Below are positions 61,663 to 64,000 of a stretch of DNA of 64,000 nt, one piece after another. The notes beneath the pieces are model-generated. The model was not told the DNA's origin. It worked only from the letters and a program-made list of their open reading frames with translations, and ran no database searches. The stretch comes from Ruminococcus sp. GTDB lineage: Bacteria; Bacillota; Clostridia; Oscillospirales; Acutalibacteraceae. Each line of letters opens with the position of its first letter. Positions within the stretch are counted from its first letter, which is position 1. Position numbers and translations under genes: made by a program. Location of the stretch: positions 1 through 64,000 of the forward strand of contig JAFRCW010000017.1 in the NCBI GenBank assembly GCA_017404145.1. The letters run 5' to 3'.

Positions 61663-62970
61663 TCACTCCAGTTCGACGCCCATCATATTCTCTTTGTCAC
61701 CGAGATAGAAGCGATCGCCGGCTCTGAGGTGGTAAGGAACGCCCGGGTTAAGCTTGGTTCCGTCGGCAAGATAGGTGCCGTAGGAAGAGTTGAGGTCGGT
61801 CAGGATGAAGTCGCCGGTCGCGCCGTTATACGCGAGCGAGCAGTGTCTGCCGCTGACGCCGGGGGTGCCTTCCTGGAAGACGACCGCGCAGACGTTGACG
61901 TTTCTGCCGATGAAGATCTGCTGATCTCTGATGACAATTCTCTTTCCGTTATGCTGGACAGCATAGGAACGCAGGTAGGGATACTTCACGTTAGCCTCCT
62001 TCGCTTTCTGCTCTGCCTGAGCCTGAGCGGCGGCTGCCTGCTGCGCGGCTGCGGCTTTCTTCTTCTTGGATGATACGAGTACGATGATCAGAACCGCTAC
62101 GCCTGCAAGTACCAGTACGCCGGCGGCGATGATGATAATGAGAACCCAGTTGATGGTAGGGCCGTCAGAGTACCACGGAATGCTGTTTCTGTCGAGCAGC
62201 GGGATGACGTCGGAAATGTTGATGCCGTAGTAAACGGTAGCAACGTCAAGAACGTTGGAATACATCTCGGAAACGTACGCGCTCGCGATAGCGGTAGCGG
62301 CGCCGTTCTCGGTGACGATGGGACCGCCGGAATTGCCGTGGTTGATGACGCAGTCGGTCTGGATGAGGTCTACGCCTGTGCCGGAGATGGTCAAGAGACG
62401 GCTGACGGTACCGGTGGTAACGGTAGAAGCGGAGATCTCCCATGTGCTGATCGCCTTTTTGAGGACGTTATCGGAGATGCCGGGATAGCCGATCGCGTAA
62501 ACAGCGGAACCGACCATACCGTCGTCTGCGGGGTGAAGGGCGATTGCCTTACGCTTGCTTGTGGGCTCGGCGAGCTTCAGGACAGCGATGTCCTTGATCT
62601 CGTCATACTCTACGGGGAAGGCTTCGTCATAAGAACCGGAATCGTAGTAGATTCTGATCTGCGCTCTGCCGGTGTAGGTCTGGCCGTAAGCGGTGACGTC
62701 GATCAGCTGACCCGCGCCGTAGTCGAGATAGTCGGAAATGACGTGGTGATTGGTGACCATATTAGAGGGATCCTTGCCTTTTTCACCGACGAAGAAGCAG
62801 GAACCGGTAGCGATGGGGAACATCAGACCGTCGTCAAGATTCAGACAGGTCATAACCACCGCGACGCAGTCTCTGGAGTCGTTCGGCGAAGACGCCGCGG
62901 ATGCGGGAATCAGCGCGAAGCTTGCGATCAATGCGATGATCGCTAAAATAGAAATAATCCTTTTCATCAT
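61663..62970 (-). CDS. trypsin-like protease ectodomain, membrane helix and FHA
   Basis: 435 residues. Signal 1-26; HtrA/trypsin fold with His in 'TNHHVISD' near 75, Asp in 'DIAVLKL' near 124, Ser in 'NHGNSGGP' near 213; membrane helix about 272-303; FHA at about 350-435 with conserved 'IGRN', 'SGRHC' and 'NSSYGT'. So an outside protease is tied to an inside phosphothreonine reader. Between two PP2C genes. Confidence 0.9.
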   Translation of the reverse strand: MMKRIISILAIIALIASFALIPASAASSPNDSRDCVAVVMTCLNLDDGLMFPIATGSCFFVGEKGKDPSNMVTNHHVISDYLDYGAGQLIDVTAYGQTYTGRAQIRIYYDSGSYDEAFPVEYDEIKDIAVLKLAEPTSKRKAIALHPADDGMVGSAVYAIGYPGISDNVLKKAISTWEISASTVTTGTVSRLLTISGTGVDLIQTDCVINHGNSGGPIVTENGAATAIASAYVSEMYSNVLDVATVYYGINISDVIPLLDRNSIPWYSDGPTINWVLIIIIAAGVLVLAGVAVLIIVLVSSKKKKAAAAQQAAAAQAQAEQKAKEANVKYPYLRSYAVQHNGKRIVIRDQQIFIGRNVNVCAVVFQEGTPGVSGRHCSLAYNGATGDFILTDLNSSYGTYLADGTKLNPGVPYHLRAGDRFYLGDKENMMGVELE

Positions 62971-62987
62971 TTTATGTTTCTCCTTTT

Positions 62988-63806
62988 TTAATATTCACAC
63001 TTGATGATCAGTGCGGTATAGTTGTCCTGATAGGGGAGAGTCGCCGCGAGAATGTTCTGCTCCAGATCGGCGGTCATCTGCTCGGGCGATTCATTAGAGA
63101 GACACTGCAGCATCACTTCGTCCGAGAGCACGCCCGCGACGCCGTCGGAGCAAGCCATCACAACGTCGCCGTCTAAAAGGGGCAGCGGCCGTACAAAGCC
63201 GTCGATATCGGTCAGCTCGTCAATACCCAGATACTGGGTGACCGCGTCCTTCTCGTCGTCCGAGCGCGCGATCGAGGGATCGAAGCTGCCGTTGCGGATC
63301 GTCTGTGCATAGACGCTGTGCAGTACGTTGTGTTTTTTGTTCAGATGATAGAGCCGGTGGCCTCTCTTGATGATGAGATAGCTGTCTCCCACGCTCGCAA
63401 AATACAGCGAGGAGTTGTAGAAGAGGCAGATGATCGCGGTGGAGCCGCCCTCGCCCTCTAACAGCGAGTAGACGCGTTCGTTCGCTCTTATCATCGCTCC
63501 CTGCAGCTGCGGGAAGATATCTCTCTCAAAATCAAATTCATTATAGGCGGCGCGGATCACCTCGATCGCGTTGTCGGAAGCGAGCCGTCCGTCCTTCATA
63601 CCTCCCATACCGTCGCAGACGACAGCAAGCAGACCTTTGTTCTTCATCGCGACGACGTCCAAGACGTTCGCGAAGGAGAACGCGTCCTCCTGCCGCTGTC
63701 TCATTCCGATGCCCTGCAGATTCGCGACGCGATAACTGATCAGGCGTTTCGGCTTATCAGAGGATGAGGGAGGAATATCCAGTGTTTTGATCAAGTCTTG
63801 TGCCAT
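62988..63806 (-). CDS. PP2C-family protein phosphatase
   Basis: 272 residues. 'QEDAFSF', 'CDGMGGMKDGRLASDNA', 'SVGDSYLII', 'ACSDGVAGVLSDEVM' and 'YQDNYTALII' make a full PP2C active site. First complete gene of the operon in view. The second copy at 60933 is of a different subtype, so the pair is not a simple recent duplicate. Confidence 0.92.
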   Translation of the reverse strand: MAQDLIKTLDIPPSSSDKPKRLISYRVANLQGIGMRQRQEDAFSFANVLDVVAMKNKGLLAVVCDGMGGMKDGRLASDNAIEVIRAAYNEFDFERDIFPQLQGAMIRANERVYSLLEGEGGSTAIICLFYNSSLYFASVGDSYLIIKRGHRLYHLNKKHNVLHSVYAQTIRNGSFDPSIARSDDEKDAVTQYLGIDELTDIDGFVRPLPLLDGDVVMACSDGVAGVLSDEVMLQCLSNESPEQMTADLEQNILAATLPYQDNYTALIIKCEY

Positions 63807-63820
63807 AAGCGTTCTCCGGT

Positions 63821-64000
63821 TTATTCGGCGTCAGCCTTTACACCGAAATCCCAGCTGAATTTATCGCAGCAAAGCGGAACGAAAACAACCTTGCTGGTAC
63901 CAAGCTCAATGATGTCATAAGCGCTGAGCTTGACGGGTGTGTAGACAGGCTCGTCGTTGATGTAGATGTTGTTGGTGCTGTCTCCGGGAATGAACTGGAA
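63821..64000 (-). CDS. FHA-domain protein, C-terminal part only
   Basis: 59 residues are in view; the gene continues beyond the right end. 'NNIYINDEPVY' and 'LSAYDIIELGTSKVVFVPL' match the last strands of an FHA domain. Fourteen bases before the PP2C start, so it is the upstream operon gene. Confidence 0.7.
   Translation of the reverse strand, partial: FQFIPGDSTNNIYINDEPVYTPVKLSAYDIIELGTSKVVFVPLCCDKFSWDFGVKADAE

Noticed and set aside
1..64000. tRNA, rRNA or CRISPR arrays
   Set aside because: No cloverleaf-like or regularly spaced repeat arrays were seen on reading; short repeats present are palindromic units or a two-unit tandem.

Overview
The window looks like chromosome of a spore-forming, gut-type Bacillota in the Ruminococcus / Oscillospiraceae area. 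This rests on type I dockerin modules of the 'LDAT.IQK.LA' kind on three secreted proteins, an alpha/beta-type small acid-soluble spore protein gene, consensus AGGAGG ribosome binding sites, a Gram-positive sortase and anchor signal, and a fructose PTS with a Ser46-type HPr. I cannot name a species from sequence alone.

Positions 1 to about 39.4 kb are most of an integrative conjugative element of the Tn1549-like, VirB4/PrgI type. Its left end and its integrase are outside the window. From left to right it holds: a SLOG protein and two XRE regulators; a minus-strand transfer operon (CHAP hydrolase, class B sortase, VirB4, PrgI, VirB6-like, Maff2 pilin-like protein, VirD4/TraG, ArdC-like, PcfB, MOBP relaxase, MobC, with a candidate oriT just upstream); YodL/DUF3846 and DUF3991-Toprim proteins; a RelB/RelE-type module; and a 2,863-residue methylase-helicase. 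The helicase gene is split by a complete group II intron exactly inside its Walker A threonine codon, and it carries a TnpV gene overprinted in another frame. After it come small operon genes, a Fic-like gene flanked by two similar palindromes, a large thioester/Cna_B adhesin with a VPQTG anchor, ParA/ParB, and a canonical Fic protein. The element appears to end in a spore-protein (SASP) gene whose 3' part is missing.

From 39.5 to 64 kb the DNA reads as host chromosome. It begins with repeat-rich intergenic DNA and a lipoprotein, followed by a divergent kinase/HTH pair and a CtpE-like P-type ATPase. Next are two overlapping secreted dockerin genes (an InlB-repeat protein and a GH53 endo-galactanase), then a self-contained fructose PTS operon (fruR-fruK-fruA-ptsH-ptsI) that includes the general phosphotransfer proteins. 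An amidohydrolase and lipoprotein pair follows, then an ECF sigma factor with a membrane partner and a dockerin protein.

The right edge is a minus-strand signalling operon: an FHA protein (cut by the window), PP2C, trypsin-TM-FHA, PP2C, VWA-TM-FHA. Two of its proteins join an outside domain (protease or VWA) to an inside FHA domain, suggesting a phospho-dependent link across the membrane. Three intergenic loci carry a compound palindromic repeat whose arms begin GTAGGG and show compensatory base changes.
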